NCBI GenBank assembly: GCA_024692105.1
Contig: JAILMZ010000117.1
Location: forward strand, 1 to 6,161
DNA from: Saccharofermentans sp.
Lineage (GTDB): Bacteria > Bacillota_A > Clostridia > Saccharofermentanales > Saccharofermentanaceae
DNA: 6,161 bases
Direction of reading: 5' to 3'
Of this stretch, positions 5,293 to 6,161 are shown one piece after another. Positions within the stretch are counted from its first letter, which is position 1. The number at the start of each line of letters is the position of its first letter. A program made the position numbers and the translations under genes. The notes beneath the pieces are model-generated. The model made no database searches. It saw nothing but the letters and a program-made list of their open reading frames with translations, and was not told the DNA's origin.

Positions 5293-5994
5293 TTAAACCA
5301 ACCTGAACTCCTGCATATCATCAAGTCTCAGCAATACAGGCTCGCGACCGAATCCTGCTCCCATATCGATATCTATCCAGGTAGATGTCTTGATGATCTT
5401 GTCAGTGTATTCATTCCCGTAGGATAGCGTTGGCGTATGACCGAATACCGTCATCACCTTTTTGTAGTATACATCGGTCAGTTCAGGCCATGCCCAGAGG
5501 AGTTCCTCGCTAGAATAATCTTCTATCCTCTTTTTGGGGTCAAACTCATCCAATCCGGAATGAACAAGGATAAAGTCCTGACCACCTGCACTTACGGTCT
5601 CATATAACGGTGCTTCCCGAAGATAATCCAGTATATCCTGCTGGAGATCTTTGGGAAGCTTCTGCATTGCCTTTAGAGTAGCATCCCCGCCGTCAGCATT
5701 GTACCTCTCGAGCATGTCGAGCTTCTCGGCATCGAGTTTTTCTAAGCTTTCCTCAGTAACCTCGTCAAAGACAAAGGAACACGCCAGGAGCATAGCCTCG
5801 TGATTTCCAAGGATAAGTTGAGCATTGATCTGATATAAGAGCCACCTCAGTGTCTCGACGCCACCATCTCCGTTACGGTCAACGACATCTCCAAGGATGA
5901 ACAGAAAGTCATCCTTGGCAAAGCCTGCCTTGTTCAGCAACGCCAGGAACTTATCGTGCGGATAACCATGAAGATCTGAAATTACATAGATCAC
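5293..5994 (-). CDS. Metallophosphatase of the PPP Ser/Thr phosphatase family
   Basis: This 233-residue cytoplasmic enzyme carries the full two-metal phosphoesterase set: D7 and H9 in SDLHG, G35-D-V-V-D-R40 (usually followed by Gly, here Asn41), G63-N-H-E66, H145 in VHSGL, and H186 in FGHTP. The IDIDMGAGFG stretch (207-216) is the family's usual C-terminal strand. Bacterial relatives of this size include protein phosphatases (PrpA/PrpE type) and diadenosine tetraphosphatases, and the sequence does not decide between them. The segment at 80-127 is a helical, charged cap region. The start is the GTG at 5992-5994, preceded by AGGGGAGG and matching the usual opening of the family (MIYVISDLHG); an upstream in-frame GTG at 6018 would overlap this binding site. 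A partial gene ends 34 bases upstream on the same strand, so the two may form an operon. Confidence 0.88.
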   Translation of the reverse strand: MIYVISDLHGYPHDKFLALLNKAGFAKDDFLFILGDVVDRNGDGGVETLRWLLYQINAQLILGNHEAMLLACSFVFDEVTEESLEKLDAEKLDMLERYNADGGDATLKAMQKLPKDLQQDILDYLREAPLYETVSAGGQDFILVHSGLDEFDPKKRIEDYSSEELLWAWPELTDVYYKKVMTVFGHTPTLSYGNEYTDKIIKTSTWIDIDMGAGFGREPVLLRLDDMQEFRLV

Positions 5995-6000
5995 ACCAAA

Positions 6001-6009
6001 TCCTCCCCT
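6001..6009 (-). promoter_or_regulatory. Ribosome binding site that fixes the phosphatase start
   Basis: AGGGGAGGA on the minus strand lies 6 bases before the GTG at 5992-5994. The longer reading frame from 6018 would translate through this site and add eight residues (opening FIRGGFG-like) that the family does not need. Confidence 0.75.
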
Positions 6010-6028
6010 GATAAACACCTATACACTC

Positions 6029-6161
6029 TCATTTTCTGCACAGGCAATGCAGGATCGTTCCGTCTTCCGGTCTGTATATTTTCCCCTTTTCGCAAAGGAT
6101 TACTTCCATGCCTGCCTGGTCCGCGAACTGTATCAGATCATCTGATTCAAAAGCCTCCCAA
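6029..6161 (-). CDS. C-terminal part of an unidentified protein, running off the right edge
   Basis: On the minus strand a reading frame is open from the window edge to a TGA at 6029-6031, giving the last 43 residues of a protein that starts outside. It begins WEAFESDDLIQFADQAG and ends ILHCLCRK. The composition is that of a normal soluble protein: mixed charged and hydrophobic residues, an amphipathic helix followed by a strand-like EVILCEKGKIYRP. I do not recognise the family. Two closely spaced cysteines (C39, C41 of the visible part) near the end could bind a metal, but this is a guess. The stop is 34 bases upstream of the phosphatase start, on the same strand, which suggests an operon. 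Confidence 0.55.
   Translation of the reverse strand, partial: WEAFESDDLIQFADQAGMEVILCEKGKIYRPEDGTILHCLCRK

Noticed and set aside
5270..5300. Bidirectional terminator between the convergent small gene and phosphatase
   Set aside because: Only short pairings such as TGATCA are present and there is no stable stem with a T run.
5995..6018. Start of the phosphatase at the GTG at 6018
   Set aside because: The AGGGGAGG ribosome binding site lies inside this extension and serves the GTG at 5994, which matches the usual start of the family.
6036..6052. CTGCA/TGCAG hairpin upstream of the phosphatase
   Set aside because: It is only five pairs and falls inside the coding end of the partial upstream gene.

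Overview
The window is an ordinary stretch of bacterial chromosome, most likely from a member of the Bacillota (class Clostridia, gut or rumen type). The reasons are strong GGAGG-type ribosome binding sites with several GTG starts, a moderate base composition (about mid-40s % G+C by eye), a Gram-positive style lipoprotein carrying an SH3 domain behind a Thr-rich linker, a 'CDLNYLK' style GGDEF protein, and a tandem tRNA array with an encoded CCA end. The exact genus cannot be read from this sequence alone. I see no insertion sequence, phage gene, CRISPR array, integrase or plasmid function.

Layout. Everything is on the minus strand except one small gene. Reading in the direction of transcription from the right edge: the last 43 codons of an unidentified gene (6029-6161) are followed after 34 bases by a PPP-family metallophosphatase (5293-5994, GTG start corrected from an upstream in-frame codon). 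A small orphan three-helix membrane protein (4878-5282, plus strand) converges on the phosphatase with only 10 bases between them. It is divergent, across a 217-base promoter region, from a sodium:neurotransmitter-symporter family transporter (3122-4660, start corrected). Downstream of the transporter lies a dCache-HAMP-GGDEF membrane diguanylate cyclase (1335-3020), whose stop codon overlaps the start of a RimJ/RimL-like GNAT acetyltransferase (751-1335). Then come an SH3-domain lipoprotein (225-668) and a tRNA operon, tRNA-Gly(UCC) then tRNA-Arg(UCU), the latter cut by the left edge.

How the genes may work together. The clearest functional unit is the cyclase-acetyltransferase pair, which is probably translationally coupled, so that a c-di-GMP signalling enzyme and a small acetyltransferase are made together. 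The transporter sits just upstream on the same strand, with no convincing terminator between them. A shared theme of sensing and taking up a small solute is possible but unproven. The lipoprotein and the tRNA operon appear to have their own promoters.

The most interesting signals are non-coding. There is a stable 9-bp hairpin predicted at the very 5' end of the tRNA primary transcript. An operator-like palindrome at the cyclase promoter shares 15 consecutive bases with the Tn10 tetO2 sequence. A perfect 8-5-8 dyad overlaps the -35 of the small membrane protein gene. None of these amounts to a demonstrable new system; they are testable regulatory hypotheses.
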